Assembly (NCBI GenBank): GCA_964387945.1
Contig: CAYLYX010000014.1
Span: forward strand, 1 to 64,000
Length of the DNA: 64,000 nucleotides
Direction: 5' to 3'
From: Parvicella sp964387945
GTDB lineage: Bacteria; Bacteroidota; Bacteroidia; Flavobacteriales_D; Parvicellaceae
Shown: one piece after another, positions 8,603 through 17,491 of the stretch
Numbering within the stretch: the first letter of the stretch is position 1
How the letters are laid out: each line of letters opens with the position of its first letter
Translations under genes and position numbers: made by a program
The notes under the pieces: model-generated
What the model was told of the DNA's origin: nothing
The model's input: only the letters and a program-made list of their open reading frames with translations
The model's database searches: none

Positions 8603-9265
8603 TTATTGACCTCCTCCCATCATCTCCATAAACTCCTGATAAGTCATTTGCTCATACCCCGAAGGAACTTCTCCTAATGATTTATTTACCTTTTCTTCTA
8701 CTACTTCAATCGCGCTATAAGTAATGACCATTCCCTGCGCCTCTATCACATACTCCATTGGGAACCCTTCAATACCTTTGAACTGCGTATTGGCTTCTGC
8801 TGGAAGGTCTTCTGTATAGAAAACTTCAAAAACAGTTTCTTGCCCTTCTTTCATGATGGTATAAACAGCTTTTTTGCATGAATAACCAGCAATTTCCTTT
8901 GTTTCATCCAGGTATTCGATTTGCGGTTCTACTTTATCTGCATCCTCCACATCTTCTGTAGAAATGGCAATCTTTTTACCCATTAGATCCATGAGTACGG
9001 TTGTAACTCCTGTACTGATGTTATTGATTGTGATTTGATCTCCTATCGTACTGGTTTGCTCTACACGCGTAAAGCCCTTTCCGATGTAGCACGTCATTTC
9101 TGTCGCTAACATCGCTCGTTGAGACTCATACGCTTCTGGCAAGTCATAATCAAGTGTGTACTTGATCTTACCTGTCCATTTGATTTTTCCTCCTTCTCCA
9201 TCTCCGGCACATGCCGTAACTCCCAATACTACGATTGAGATCATTAAAACTACTAACTTGTTCAT
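8603..9265 (-). CDS. lipoprotein, DUF4412-like
   Basis: A 220-aa predicted lipoprotein with signal peptide and lipobox VTAC (Cys19). The mature part begins with a KIKYTLDYDLPEAYES strand, then KGFTRVEQTSTIG, DLMGKKIAIS and GYSCKKAVYT, and ends in a Met-rich tail (QEFMEMMGGGQ). The order (modified strand, metal- or ligand-like VEQ segment, IAGYSCKKA, GFPMEY) resembles DUF4412/GLPGLI-type Bacteroidota envelope proteins of unknown role. It lies 10 bp downstream of a second lipoprotein with the same layout (GLHCEKFQAVY, PNVMMEYEV), so the pair probably arose by duplication and is cotranscribed. Confidence 0.65.
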   Translation of the reverse strand: MNKLVVLMISIVVLGVTACAGDGEGGKIKWTGKIKYTLDYDLPEAYESQRAMLATEMTCYIGKGFTRVEQTSTIGDQITINNISTGVTTVLMDLMGKKIAISTEDVEDADKVEPQIEYLDETKEIAGYSCKKAVYTIMKEGQETVFEVFYTEDLPAEANTQFKGIEGFPMEYVIEAQGMVITYSAIEVVEEKVNKSLGEVPSGYEQMTYQEFMEMMGGGQ

Positions 9266-9275
9266 TGCTTAATTT

Positions 9276-10010
9276 TTATTCGATTACTTGTTTAAAGATT
9301 TCTTCCATCTGAAACAACATTTGTTCCAAACTTACTTCTTTAAAATCACCCGGCACAACAAATGCGTCATCCGAAACGGATTCTTCGACCACACTATCCG
9401 CGTGCATGCGGGTTACAAGACCATATTGAGAAACTTCATATTCCATCATTACATTGGGTAATTCCGAAAAAGGATTACACCAATTACTACCTTTGATATC
9501 AATCTGGTCGGTAGTATAAATCTGACAATCGTAACCGTCTTCTAATTTTTCGTAAACGGCTTGAAACTTCTCACAATGCAATCCTCCCAAACTATCGTTG
9601 GTTTTGAGACTTAATAAATCTGGCACAGGATAATTCTCAAGGTAATCCTTGATCAACACAGAATCTAATTTGGTATAAATCCGCTTACTTCCAAAGTCTA
9701 GCATTAATACCAACTCTTTTTTATTACAATCCGAAATTAAGGTAGTGGTAAAAAGACCTCCTTTAGAGACCGTATTTTTATACACGTTGTTCTTAAACTC
9801 CATCGTCATGACATCGGGTAGTAACACCACCATGAACTCATCAGTGTAATACGGGTAAGTAAGCGAGTAATATACTTTTCCTTCGCTGATTGCAGGCTTT
9901 CCTGCTTCTTCGTTGGGTTCTTCCTGACAAGATGATTGTACAAATACTAACGCGAAAGCACATAGCACAGTCATCATACCCCACAAAGTCCATTTAACAT
10001 GTTTTTGCAT
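9276..10010 (-). CDS. lipoprotein, paralogue of its downstream neighbour
   Basis: A 244-aa predicted lipoprotein. The hydrophobic signal ends in a lipobox-like VQSSC. The mature domain has the same order of elements as the 8603-9265 protein: an early EGKVYYSLTYPYYTDEF strand, a SKRIYTKL strand, GLHCEKFQAVYEKL, then PNVMMEYEVSQYGLVTRMHA and a Met/Glu-rich end. I place the start at the ATG at 10008-10010; a TTG twelve codons upstream is the last base triplet of a promoter box. Function unknown; an outer-membrane or periplasmic location follows from the lipobox. Confidence 0.6.
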   Translation of the reverse strand: MQKHVKWTLWGMMTVLCAFALVFVQSSCQEEPNEEAGKPAISEGKVYYSLTYPYYTDEFMVVLLPDVMTMEFKNNVYKNTVSKGGLFTTTLISDCNKKELVLMLDFGSKRIYTKLDSVLIKDYLENYPVPDLLSLKTNDSLGGLHCEKFQAVYEKLEDGYDCQIYTTDQIDIKGSNWCNPFSELPNVMMEYEVSQYGLVTRMHADSVVEESVSDDAFVVPGDFKEVSLEQMLFQMEEIFKQVIE

Positions 10011-10043
10011 CCTGCTCGTCTTCAAAATTCGCTTGTTAATCGA

Positions 10044-10051
10044 CAAATATA
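10044..10051 (-). promoter_or_regulatory. lipoprotein operon promoter, -7 box TATATTTG
   Basis: The reverse strand reads TATATTTG, matching TAnnTTTG, 33 bp before the ATG at 10010. It is divergent from the hisS box at 10119-10126. Confidence 0.5.
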
Positions 10052-10118
10052 ACTTTTTTTTCTAACCGTTATCACGCAAGTTTCAAAAAGTTGAACCAAC
10101 TGCGTACCGATGAAACAT

Positions 10119-10126
10119 TATCTTTG
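10119..10126 (+). promoter_or_regulatory. hisS promoter, -7 box TATCTTTG
   Basis: TATCTTTG matches TAnnTTTG and ends 19 bp before the chosen hisS ATG, implying a short leader of roughly a dozen bases. The nearest upstream TTG is 25 bp away, longer than typical. Confidence 0.5.
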
Positions 10127-10145
10127 CACCAATTAATGATTGATT

Positions 10146-11507
10146 ATGTCAAAGCCTAGCATACCCAAAGGGACAAGAGATTTTTTACCAGAGGTAATGG
10201 TAAAAAGGAATTATATTTTCAACACGATTAAACGTGCGTTTGTGAAGTACGGTTTCCTGCCGATTGAAACGCCCAGTATGGAGAATACAGCTACCTTGAT
10301 GGGAAAATATGGTGATGAAGGTGATCGGTTGATCTTTAAGATTCTGAATAGTGGAGAATTTCTGAAGAAAGCTGATGATAAAGCACTTGCTGAGAAAAAT
10401 GAACAGCTTCTTTTACCTAAAATCTCAGAAAAAGCACTGCGCTACGACCTCACCGTTCCATTTGCAAGGTTTGTAGTGCAGCATCAAAACGAGTTATCTT
10501 TTCCGTTTAAACGTTATCAAATTCAACCCGTTTGGCGAGCGGATCGTCCGCAAAAAGGTAGATACCGAGAATTCTACCAATGCGATGCGGATGTGGTAGG
10601 ATCAGACTCTCTTTTATTTGAGGTTGAGTTGATCCAGTTGTTTGACGAAGTATTGACGAATTTGGGCTTAGCGGATTTTTCGATCAAAGTAAATAACCGA
10701 AAAATCCTTTCGGGAATTGCTGAGATCACAGGAATGTCTGACAAAATTGTGGATATTACAGTTGCCATCGACAAGCTGGATAAAGTTGGAAAAGACGGAG
10801 TGATCCAAGAATTGCTCTCCAAAGACATTCCGCAAGACGCAATTGATAAAATTAGTCCGCTGTTTAGCATGAGCGGAGATATCGGTTCAGTGATTGCCGA
10901 AATGAAAACCTTATTGGCGAGCTCTGCAATTGGACTAAAAGGAATTGAAGAATTAGAATATGTTTTTGAAAAGGTGAACCACCTGGGACTTCAACAGGCT
11001 GAACTAGTTTTTGACGTGACGCTAGCGAGAGGATTGAACTATTACACTGGAGCTATTTTTGAAGTAAAAGCGAACAACGTAAGTATCGGAAGTATTTGCG
11101 GAGGAGGTCGATACGATGACCTGACGGGAATTTTTGGATTGAAAGATATTTCTGGAGTTGGAATTTCATTTGGCGCAGATCGAATCTATGATGTGCTGGA
11201 AGAATTAAACCTTTTTCCTACGTTTAAAGAAGAAACAACGCAATTGCTTCTGATCAACTTTGGCGAGGACGAAAACAGGTGTCTGGAAATTCTACAACAA
11301 TTGCGAAATGCGGGAATCAACACGGAATTGTACCCGGAGAGTGCCAAACTGAAAAAACAGATGAAGTATGCCGATGGTAAAGGAATTCCCTATGTCGTTT
11401 TTCTTGGTGCTGATGAATTAAAAACAGGCAACTTCAACATTAAGAATCTGGCAACAGGAGACCAAAAACAAGTTACACTCGAAACGCTAATTGCCGACTT
11501 GTCATGA
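10146..11507 (+). CDS. hisS: histidyl-tRNA synthetase
   Basis: A class II aminoacyl-tRNA synthetase that charges tRNA-His (453 aa, in the bacterial range). Motif 1 lies in the first 60 residues (PIETPSMENTATLMGKYG). Motif 2 is QPVWRADRPQKGRYREFYQCD. The histidine-specific loop is LARGLNYYTGAIFEV, and the motif 3 region is GVGISFGADRIYDVL. The anticodon-binding domain fills the last 90 residues. The ATG at 10146 gives MSKPSIPKGTRDF, the normal HisRS beginning; a TTG six bases earlier is a poorer choice. The stop overlaps the start of the next gene by four bases (ATGA), so the downstream gene is translationally coupled. Confidence 0.97.
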   Translation: MSKPSIPKGTRDFLPEVMVKRNYIFNTIKRAFVKYGFLPIETPSMENTATLMGKYGDEGDRLIFKILNSGEFLKKADDKALAEKNEQLLLPKISEKALRYDLTVPFARFVVQHQNELSFPFKRYQIQPVWRADRPQKGRYREFYQCDADVVGSDSLLFEVELIQLFDEVLTNLGLADFSIKVNNRKILSGIAEITGMSDKIVDITVAIDKLDKVGKDGVIQELLSKDIPQDAIDKISPLFSMSGDIGSVIAEMKTLLASSAIGLKGIEELEYVFEKVNHLGLQQAELVFDVTLARGLNYYTGAIFEVKANNVSIGSICGGGRYDDLTGIFGLKDISGVGISFGADRIYDVLEELNLFPTFKEETTQLLLINFGEDENRCLEILQQLRNAGINTELYPESAKLKKQMKYADGKGIPYVVFLGADELKTGNFNIKNLATGDQKQVTLETLIADLS

Positions 11508-11995
11508 AAAGAATACTACTCCTCTTCTTTTTATCGCACTTTTTGCTGACCGGACACGGAATGATCAATCCCTTCTACAAGGAAGTGATGCAGCGAGGTT
11601 ATGAAGTGATGCCTGGTGACAGTGTGAAATTCCCAGATGGTAGTGTTTGCTCCATCGAAGCCTTCAATAACTTGCAATGCGGACAACAGTGGATGACGGA
11701 TGATTATTGCATCCCCGAAGGACAGGCTGTTTGGGATGATGATAAGTGCTGTGAAGGTTTAGAGCCCTACTTAAAACCCGGTGTAGATGGACAGGCTACT
11801 TGTCAGGAAATCAAGAAAAAAAGTGGCTTTGGTTCTGACGGAGCAACCGATGAGGAAGAGGAAGAAGGAGCAATTTCAGCCTTTCTATCTTCCAAAACCG
11901 TTCTTTATTTCTTCATGGGGGTTCTCATCCCTCTTGGTTTATTCGTAATTTTGGCAATATCAGTCAAAAAACGACTACCCAAAAAGGACGAATAA
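11504..11995 (+). CDS. Cys-rich single-pass membrane protein of unknown function
   Basis: A 163-aa protein I do not recognise. It has a signal peptide (about 1-19), an ectodomain of about 110 residues with six cysteines (VCSIE, LQCGQ, DYCIP, KCCEG, TCQE), an acidic DEEEEEG stretch near 118, one membrane helix (about 132-152) and a short basic tail (KKRLPKKDE). The topology implies an outside, probably disulfide-bonded domain anchored in the inner membrane. It is coupled to hisS by an ATGA overlap and precedes asnB by 12 bp. A link to either gene's function is not evident. Confidence 0.65.
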   Translation: MKRILLLFFLSHFLLTGHGMINPFYKEVMQRGYEVMPGDSVKFPDGSVCSIEAFNNLQCGQQWMTDDYCIPEGQAVWDDDKCCEGLEPYLKPGVDGQATCQEIKKKSGFGSDGATDEEEEEGAISAFLSSKTVLYFFMGVLIPLGLFVILAISVKKRLPKKDE

Positions 11996-12007
11996 AGGGA
12001 TAGAGCT

Positions 12008-13891
12008 ATGTGCGGAATTAACGGTATTTACAACATTCATAAAGTCGATCAACCCAAAAATCTGATCCAACAAATGAACCTGGCTTCTAAACACAGGGGA
12101 CCAGATTACACGGGAATCTACAGTGATGAGGATGTTGTTTTAGGTCATAATCGTCTATCCATTATCGATTTGGACGAGGCATCCAATCAACCCATGCGTT
12201 CGGAAGATGATGAACTCATTCTGATCTTTAACGGAGAAATTTACAACTATAAGGAACTTCGTGAATTACTCGAAAAGCGTCATGATTTCAAAACATCAGG
12301 AGATACTGAGGTTGTTCTGGCTGCTTATAAACGCTGGGGACCTGCTTGTCTCAATCACTTCAACGGTATGTTTGGAATGGCCATTTGGGACAAACAAAAA
12401 AGAGAACTTTTCGTGGCGAGAGACCGACTGGGTATCAAACCACTTTATTATTACGACAACCTCGAACAATTTGCTTTTTCTTCGGAAATCAGAAGTTTAC
12501 TCGAACTTCCTTTTGTGGAACGAAAAATCAACGAAGACGCACTCGTTGACTATCTTAGGTACGGCACCGTTCATGCTCCTCGCACAATCATCAATGGGGT
12601 GCGTATGTTGCTGCCCGGACACTATATTTTGCTGAACACAGACGGGATCAAGACGCATCAGTACTGGAACGTGAATTTGCATCACAGTTCGGAAAGCTTT
12701 AACCAAAGCTACGATCAGGTGAAAGCGCGAACAAAGGAATTGTTTTACGAAAGTGTAGAGCAACGATTGGTGGCAGATGTTCCATTTGGTGCTTTCTTAA
12801 GCGGAGGTATTGACAGTAGTGCGGTAGTGGGTGCGATGAGCGAAATTTCTACGAATAAGGTCAATACGTTTTCTGTGACGTTTGCCGAAGAAGAATTTTC
12901 AGAAGCCAAATATGCTCGAAAAATTGCTGAGAAGTTCAATACCCATCACCACGAAATTAAATTGTCTCCTGATGATTTCTTAAGAGATTTGCCCGAAGCT
13001 ATTGCCAGCATGGATCATCCGAGCATGGATGGCCCCAACTCTTATGTGGTTTCTAAAGCCACCAAAGAAGCGGGTGTTACTATGGCGCTCAGTGGATTGG
13101 GAGGTGATGAACTCTTTGCTGGATACGATATTTTTAAACGAGCCTATTCCCTTTTGGACAAAAAATGGCTGATGTCCTTTCCGCTCTTTGCGAGAAAAGC
13201 ATTAGGAACAGGTCTGAAGTTGGTGAAACCCGGCATTGCGAGCGACAAGATTAAGAAGACGATCACGAGTAAATATTTAGAACTACCCTACTACTACCCG
13301 ATCAACCGAGAATTGTTGGATGACGATCAGCTGCACAAGTTGTTGAGTTTTCACAACTATCCCGAAAATGCGGTTCATGAAATTCTTCAAAATTCTATCG
13401 GTGTGGGAACGCCTGGTGCGAGTGTCCCTTTTTTGAGTCGGGTTACCTTTGCGGAGATCAATACTTATATGCAGAACGTTTTGCTGCGTGATACCGACCA
13501 AATGAGCATGGCGCATGCGCTGGAGGTACGCGTTCCTTTTCTGGATCACAAGTTGGTGGAATACGTTTATGGCATCCGAGATGATTTTAAATACCCTACC
13601 CAACCGAAGAAATTACTGGTGGAATCGCTAGGAGATTTACTTCCATCTGAAATCGTGAATCGACCAAAAATGGGGTTCACTTTTCCCTGGGAAATTTGGT
13701 TAAAAGAAGATTTAAAGGCATATTGCGCGGAAGGACTTGCTTACCTCAAACAAATGGAATTATTCGATAGTAAAGGAATTGATGACATTTGGGTAGGATT
13801 TCTTGGCGGAAAGAAATCGATCACCTGGTCGCGGGTTTGGACGTTTGTGGTTTTAGGACACTGGCTTAAGAACAATAACATTAGCGAATAA
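12008..13891 (+). CDS. asnB: asparagine synthetase (glutamine-hydrolysing), AsnB family
   Basis: This two-domain enzyme transfers ammonia from glutamine to an activated carboxylate (627 aa). Cys2 (MCGINGIYN) is the glutaminase nucleophile, with RGPDYTG, GHNRLSIIDL and FNGEIYNY following. The synthetase domain has the PPi loop SGGIDSSAV near 264 and ALSGLGGDELFAGY near 357. The family (TIGR01536 type) includes true asparagine synthetases and members that amidate sugars or other products in polysaccharide clusters. The next two genes are a glycosyltransferase, 2 bp away, and a WcaF-like acetyltransferase, so a glycan-modifying role is at least as likely as asparagine supply. Confidence 0.9.
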   Translation: MCGINGIYNIHKVDQPKNLIQQMNLASKHRGPDYTGIYSDEDVVLGHNRLSIIDLDEASNQPMRSEDDELILIFNGEIYNYKELRELLEKRHDFKTSGDTEVVLAAYKRWGPACLNHFNGMFGMAIWDKQKRELFVARDRLGIKPLYYYDNLEQFAFSSEIRSLLELPFVERKINEDALVDYLRYGTVHAPRTIINGVRMLLPGHYILLNTDGIKTHQYWNVNLHHSSESFNQSYDQVKARTKELFYESVEQRLVADVPFGAFLSGGIDSSAVVGAMSEISTNKVNTFSVTFAEEEFSEAKYARKIAEKFNTHHHEIKLSPDDFLRDLPEAIASMDHPSMDGPNSYVVSKATKEAGVTMALSGLGGDELFAGYDIFKRAYSLLDKKWLMSFPLFARKALGTGLKLVKPGIASDKIKKTITSKYLELPYYYPINRELLDDDQLHKLLSFHNYPENAVHEILQNSIGVGTPGASVPFLSRVTFAEINTYMQNVLLRDTDQMSMAHALEVRVPFLDHKLVEYVYGIRDDFKYPTQPKKLLVESLGDLLPSEIVNRPKMGFTFPWEIWLKEDLKAYCAEGLAYLKQMELFDSKGIDDIWVGFLGGKKSITWSRVWTFVVLGHWLKNNNISE

Positions 13892-13893
13892 GT

Positions 13894-15030
13894 TTGCAGC
13901 AAAAAAAGCGAATACTCTTTTTCATCGATTGGTACTTTCCTGCCTACAAAGCCGGAGGCCCCATTTCTTCTGTCCGGAACCTTTGTTTGCAACTTTCTCA
14001 GGAGTTTGAAGTACTGGTGGTAACTGGAGATCGTGATTTGGGCGATAAAGAAGCCATGCCAGAGATTGTTGTGAATGAGATCACTGCGGTGGAAGGAATT
14101 AACGTGATCTATCTTTCTCCCGATCAAATCAATGCTAAAAAGTTTAGGGAAATTCATGCTTCTTTTCGTCCCAACATTGTTCATCTCAATAGTTTGTTTT
14201 CTCGAAAGTTCACCTTACTTCCGTTAAAAGCACTCAAAAAGGAAAAGGGTAAAATTGTGATCAGTCCGAGGGGTATGTTTGGGAAGGCCTCGTTGAGCAT
14301 CAAGCCGCTCAAAAAGAAAGTGTTTTTTGCTATAGCTAAAGTAACTTCGTTGTTTAAGGGTGTGCGGTGGCATGCTACTTCATCGTTTGAAGCCGAAGAG
14401 ATCAAAAAAGGTATGGGGCAACAAACGGATGTTCGTGTAGCCAATAACGTCCCCTATCTTCCCGTAAATATGGTTCCCATACCGAAAAAAGAACCCGGTC
14501 AGTTGAACTTACTTAGTGTGGGAAGAATGGCTCCCATCAAAAATTTTGATTTCTTGTTGGAAGCATTGACCGCTGTTAAGAGTAACCTCTATTTACTCAT
14601 TGTAGGACCGGCAGAAGACAAAGCTTATGCAGAGAAATGTCAGCGTTTGGCTCACCAGTTGCCACAGCACGTTGTGGTACGTTTCCTGGATGGCATGAGT
14701 CCAACGAAGCTGAACGAACTGTATGCCGATACGCACGCTTTCATTACCGCTTCAAAAAACGAGAATTTTGGGCATAGCATTGCAGAAACCTTAGGATCCG
14801 GCAGACCGGTGATTGTCAGTGACCAAACACCCTGGAAGGACTTAAAAGAAAAAGGAATCGGATTTGATCTTCCGCTGGTGGAAGAAAAATTTGCAGAAAC
14901 GATCGAATATTTTGCATCTTTGGATCAAGAAGCATTTGATCACTATTGTCATAATGCTAGAGCAGCAGCAGTAGCGGTTGCCAACCCAGCAGAAATTCTG
15001 GAAAATTACAAATCGTTGTATGACGTATGA
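13894..15030 (+). CDS. glycosyltransferase, GT4-like
   Basis: A 378-aa predicted GT-B enzyme. The N-terminus is typical (RILFFIDWYFPAYKAGG, then GPISSVRNL). The C-terminal half has LLSVGRMAPIKNFDFLLEAL, LLIVGPAEDKAY and the E-x7-E region FITASKNENFGHSIAETLG, which binds the nucleotide sugar. No membrane helix is obvious, so it should be cytoplasmic. The start is a TTG two bases after the asnB stop. An in-frame TAG lies just upstream and no ATG is near, so TTG is the only sensible start. The acceptor and sugar cannot be told from sequence. It overlaps the next gene by four bases. Confidence 0.85.
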   Translation: MQQKKRILFFIDWYFPAYKAGGPISSVRNLCLQLSQEFEVLVVTGDRDLGDKEAMPEIVVNEITAVEGINVIYLSPDQINAKKFREIHASFRPNIVHLNSLFSRKFTLLPLKALKKEKGKIVISPRGMFGKASLSIKPLKKKVFFAIAKVTSLFKGVRWHATSSFEAEEIKKGMGQQTDVRVANNVPYLPVNMVPIPKKEPGQLNLLSVGRMAPIKNFDFLLEALTAVKSNLYLLIVGPAEDKAYAEKCQRLAHQLPQHVVVRFLDGMSPTKLNELYADTHAFITASKNENFGHSIAETLGSGRPVIVSDQTPWKDLKEKGIGFDLPLVEEKFAETIEYFASLDQEAFDHYCHNARAAAVAVANPAEILENYKSLYDV

Positions 15031-15575
15031 AAACTACTGACCTATCTAAATTCAACAACGACTGGTACCAACCGGGCGGAAAGTTCAAGCGAGCACTTTG
15101 GTTTATGATCAATGCCTGCATCATGCAGAGCAAGTGGATTCCATTTAGTGGGCTAAAAGTGACCTTGCTCATTGTGTTTGGCGCTGAAATTGAAGACAAT
15201 GTGGTGATCAAACCCAATGTAAACATCAAGTATCCCTGGAAACTAAAGATTGGTGAAAATACTTGGATTGGCGAGAAAGTATGGATTGACAATTTGGGTG
15301 AAGTGACGATCGGAAAGAACGTTTGTCTCTCACAAGGGGCGATGTTGTTGTGTGGCAACCACAACTATAAGAAAGAAGCTTTTGACCTTATTGTAGGAAA
15401 AATTACGTTAGAAGATGGCGTTTGGATTGGTGCTCATAGTGTCGTTTGTCCGGGCGTGCGATGTAAAAGTCATGCCTTATTAGCGGTCAACTCTGTAGCC
15501 ACTTCTACGCTAGAACCATATAGCATTTATCAAGGTAATCCGGCTGTAATGGTGAGGGAGCGAGTGATTGGTTAG
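15027..15575 (+). CDS. WcaF-like colanic acid biosynthesis acetyltransferase
   Basis: A 182-aa left-handed beta-helix O-acetyltransferase. Hexapeptide repeats run through most of the chain (IEDNVVIKPNVNIKYP, IGENTWIGEKVWIDN, IGKNVCLSQGAM, LEDGVWIGAHSVVCPG). The motif LLCGNHNYKK supplies the catalytic His, and the end YSIYQGNPAVMVRERVIG is typical. The length and the opening WYQPGGKFKRALWFMIN match WcaF. It would acetylate a sugar in an exopolysaccharide or glycan precursor. It is coupled to the glycosyltransferase by ATGA overlap and is the last gene of the hisS-asnB run. Confidence 0.85.
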   Translation: MKTTDLSKFNNDWYQPGGKFKRALWFMINACIMQSKWIPFSGLKVTLLIVFGAEIEDNVVIKPNVNIKYPWKLKIGENTWIGEKVWIDNLGEVTIGKNVCLSQGAMLLCGNHNYKKEAFDLIVGKITLEDGVWIGAHSVVCPGVRCKSHALLAVNSVATSTLEPYSIYQGNPAVMVRERVIG

Positions 15576-15598
15576 GGAGGTGGTTTTGGTTTATTCGC

Positions 15599-15606
15599 TA
15601 TATTTG
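15599..15606 (+). promoter_or_regulatory. candidate promoter, -7 box TATATTTG
   Basis: An exact TAnnTTTG match 48 bp before the ATG at 15654. It marks the beginning of the separately transcribed small-gene region. Confidence 0.4.
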
Positions 15607-15653
15607 GGAGGGTGAACGTAACTGGCTAAAGGCAAAATAATCTATTGAGGTTT

Positions 15654-16211
15654 ATGCTAAGGTTGGGCATTATTAAAAACGAATTGGAAGTAGTAGACGT
15701 AATATTCGAAGAAGACAGATCTAAGGAAACTTTCGCGAAGTACTTTAAATATGAAAGACAGAGAGGGTTGAAACAAGTCCCGATAGTGCTTATCGCAATT
15801 GTCTGCTCCTCAATGGTTGTTTTAGGTTTACTCATCAAAATCGACATTCTATGGATTCTAGGTCTTGTAAGTGCTGCGGTAGCTTCTATATATCTACTCG
15901 TTTACTTTCTACGCTTTCAAATTGTAATTAATAAGTACTTTAAGGAGTTTGATAAGAAAGCTAAAACTGCAGACAAAGAATTCCAATTCTCATTTGATTC
16001 GGAGTGCATAAAATACAACTCTGAAAACCTAAATTCTGAAATAAAATGGCCAATGATAAAAAGCTATTTCATTAATGGCGAAGATATTTACTTATACCTA
16101 GCTAATCGAGAATTATTAGACATAATCTCGGAAGAAATTTTAGGCGAAGAGAAATTCGTGAAGTTTAAAGCTATACTGAATGAAAAAGTTACAATGCCTA
16201 ACGATAACTAA
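15654..16211 (+). CDS. two-helix membrane protein, YcxB-like
   Basis: A 185-aa protein of unknown function. A short soluble N-terminus is followed by two membrane helices (about 40-60 and 63-85) and a C-terminal domain of about 90 residues. The segment FSFDSECIKYNSENLNSEIK and IKSYFINGEDIYLYLANR resembles the YcxB-like domain: a strand that notes the mature residue environment, then W, then a KSYFINGEDIYLYL core. I use the ATG at 15654 rather than a TTG nine bases upstream. It is the first of several short genes more A+T rich than the asnB cluster. Confidence 0.5.
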   Translation: MLRLGIIKNELEVVDVIFEEDRSKETFAKYFKYERQRGLKQVPIVLIAIVCSSMVVLGLLIKIDILWILGLVSAAVASIYLLVYFLRFQIVINKYFKEFDKKAKTADKEFQFSFDSECIKYNSENLNSEIKWPMIKSYFINGEDIYLYLANRELLDIISEEILGEEKFVKFKAILNEKVTMPNDN

Positions 16212-16317
16212 AATAAACAGCCCTTGCCTCTACCTTCACAAAAAAATGTTCCGGTAGACAAGGTACCAAACTGTTTCTTCTTATTTTTAGTCAAAGTATT
16301 GGCGTTACATACAAAAG

Positions 16318-16728
16318 TTGAATAAGAAAATTTACATAACAACTTTGATTATAAGCATTGCATCGTTTATATCGTCCCTCTTCTTTAATGCTTTTTCATC
16401 AACAAGTGGAACCACTGATTCATTTACCGCTTTGCTAATGGGTTGGATTCTTTCTTTTCAAAGTACTGCAAATCTTGCTTGGTTTGCAAACCTAGTTTTA
16501 GTTTGCTCTTGGGTAATGATTGTAATAAATAACAAAATAGCCGTGATTGTTGCATCATTAGGGTTAATAATTGGTCTACTCCCAGCGCTGTCAAGGAATA
16601 TGGCGGTTGACGAATCTGGAACGTTACGTGGTATTATATCTCTCGATGTAGGATATTGGCTGTGGATTACAAGCATGGTTGTTATTTTAGTAGGTTCTCT
16701 GATTGTATTGACTGTGAGAAAAAACTAG
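16318..16728 (+). CDS. small multi-pass membrane protein of unknown function
   Basis: A 136-aa protein, almost wholly hydrophobic, with four predicted helices (about 5-24, 40-72 as one or two, 74-92, 112-131) and a short basic end (RKN). The start is TTG at 16318; I see no in-frame ATG that would keep the first helix. No family recognised. It stands alone, with about 100 bp before it and 180 bp after. Confidence 0.45.
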   Translation: MNKKIYITTLIISIASFISSLFFNAFSSTSGTTDSFTALLMGWILSFQSTANLAWFANLVLVCSWVMIVINNKIAVIVASLGLIIGLLPALSRNMAVDESGTLRGIISLDVGYWLWITSMVVILVGSLIVLTVRKN

Positions 16729-16770
16729 CGCGAACAAAGTATAAAGCCATGCAAGGCTAAGTGACTAAAC

Positions 16771-16858
16771 AGGATAACCTGCGCTCCAACACAACTTCTA
16801 GGTACTATCCTCAAATCATTGATCTAAATTCATTATCTTTCCATTGTGCGGCCCGAAC
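16771..16858 (+). repeat. direct repeat copy 1 (promoter-like)
   Basis: An 88-bp segment that aligns without gaps to 17492-17579. Of the last 75 positions, 58 match by hand count. Both copies contain CTCAAATCATTG and ATTATCTTTCCA, and TATCTTTC differs by one base from the TAnnTTTG promoter box. Each copy lies 40-55 bp before a gene for a secreted protein. It may be a duplicated promoter region rather than a mobile repeat. Confidence 0.6.
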
Positions 16859-16910
16859 TAGGTCTGTCTGTAGACAGTTGGATTTAGTAGGCAGTTAGAC
16901 ATAATCAATC

Positions 16911-17456
16911 ATGAAATATTGTTTCTACATAGTTGTTTTCCTAACTAGTTCCTTGATTCTATCGAGCTACACTAAACCTTCTTTTGAATTGTTTTCTCAG
17001 TCATATATAATTAAATCAGGAAGCGGTACAGATGAATTTATTATCGACAAAACAAAGGTAAAAGAGATCGAATCTATTCTTGGTAAAAATTACAAAATTT
17101 CCCAAGGAGTGGTAGACTATTTTGGCAAAGCACCAAAGTATGTTAACCACTTGAATTACATGGAAATAGGAGTTGAATTTAAATTCTACACGAGAACCTC
17201 AGTAACTCCTTTTGCTAAATCAAAAAAAATAAATGCAATAATTTTTAGACCTCCAGCGAATGCAACAACTGTAGAAGGACTTTCTATTGGTGATTCTTCA
17301 AGCACAATAGCTTCTGTCTATGGAGATCAAAATAAAATTCACAGCGATATTGATTTTGATTACTTTGTTTATGCGAACAAAGGAGTCACATTTGCTGTAG
17401 ATACAACATCCCATCTAATTGAAGAAATCATCATCTATTCCCCGATAAAACAATAA
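16911..17456 (+). CDS. secreted protein of unknown function
   Basis: A 181-aa protein with an N-terminal signal (about 1-20, cleavage near LSSYT). The mature part has DEFIIDKTKVKEIESILG near 42, a GLSIGDSSSTIASVYGD loop near 125 and ends in strands. The pairing of an I-D-x-T-x-V-x-E-I-E-S-I-L-G segment with a GLSIGDSSSTI segment recalls secreted beta-rich domains with two parallel copies of one motif, but I recognise no family. The ATG is clear. It is preceded by repeat copy 1, which may carry its promoter. Confidence 0.5.
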   Translation: MKYCFYIVVFLTSSLILSSYTKPSFELFSQSYIIKSGSGTDEFIIDKTKVKEIESILGKNYKISQGVVDYFGKAPKYVNHLNYMEIGVEFKFYTRTSVTPFAKSKKINAIIFRPPANATTVEGLSIGDSSSTIASVYGDQNKIHSDIDFDYFVYANKGVTFAVDTTSHLIEEIIIYSPIKQ

Positions 17457-17491
17457 CTACGTCATATCGAAATTTAGAATCAAGTCGGGTT

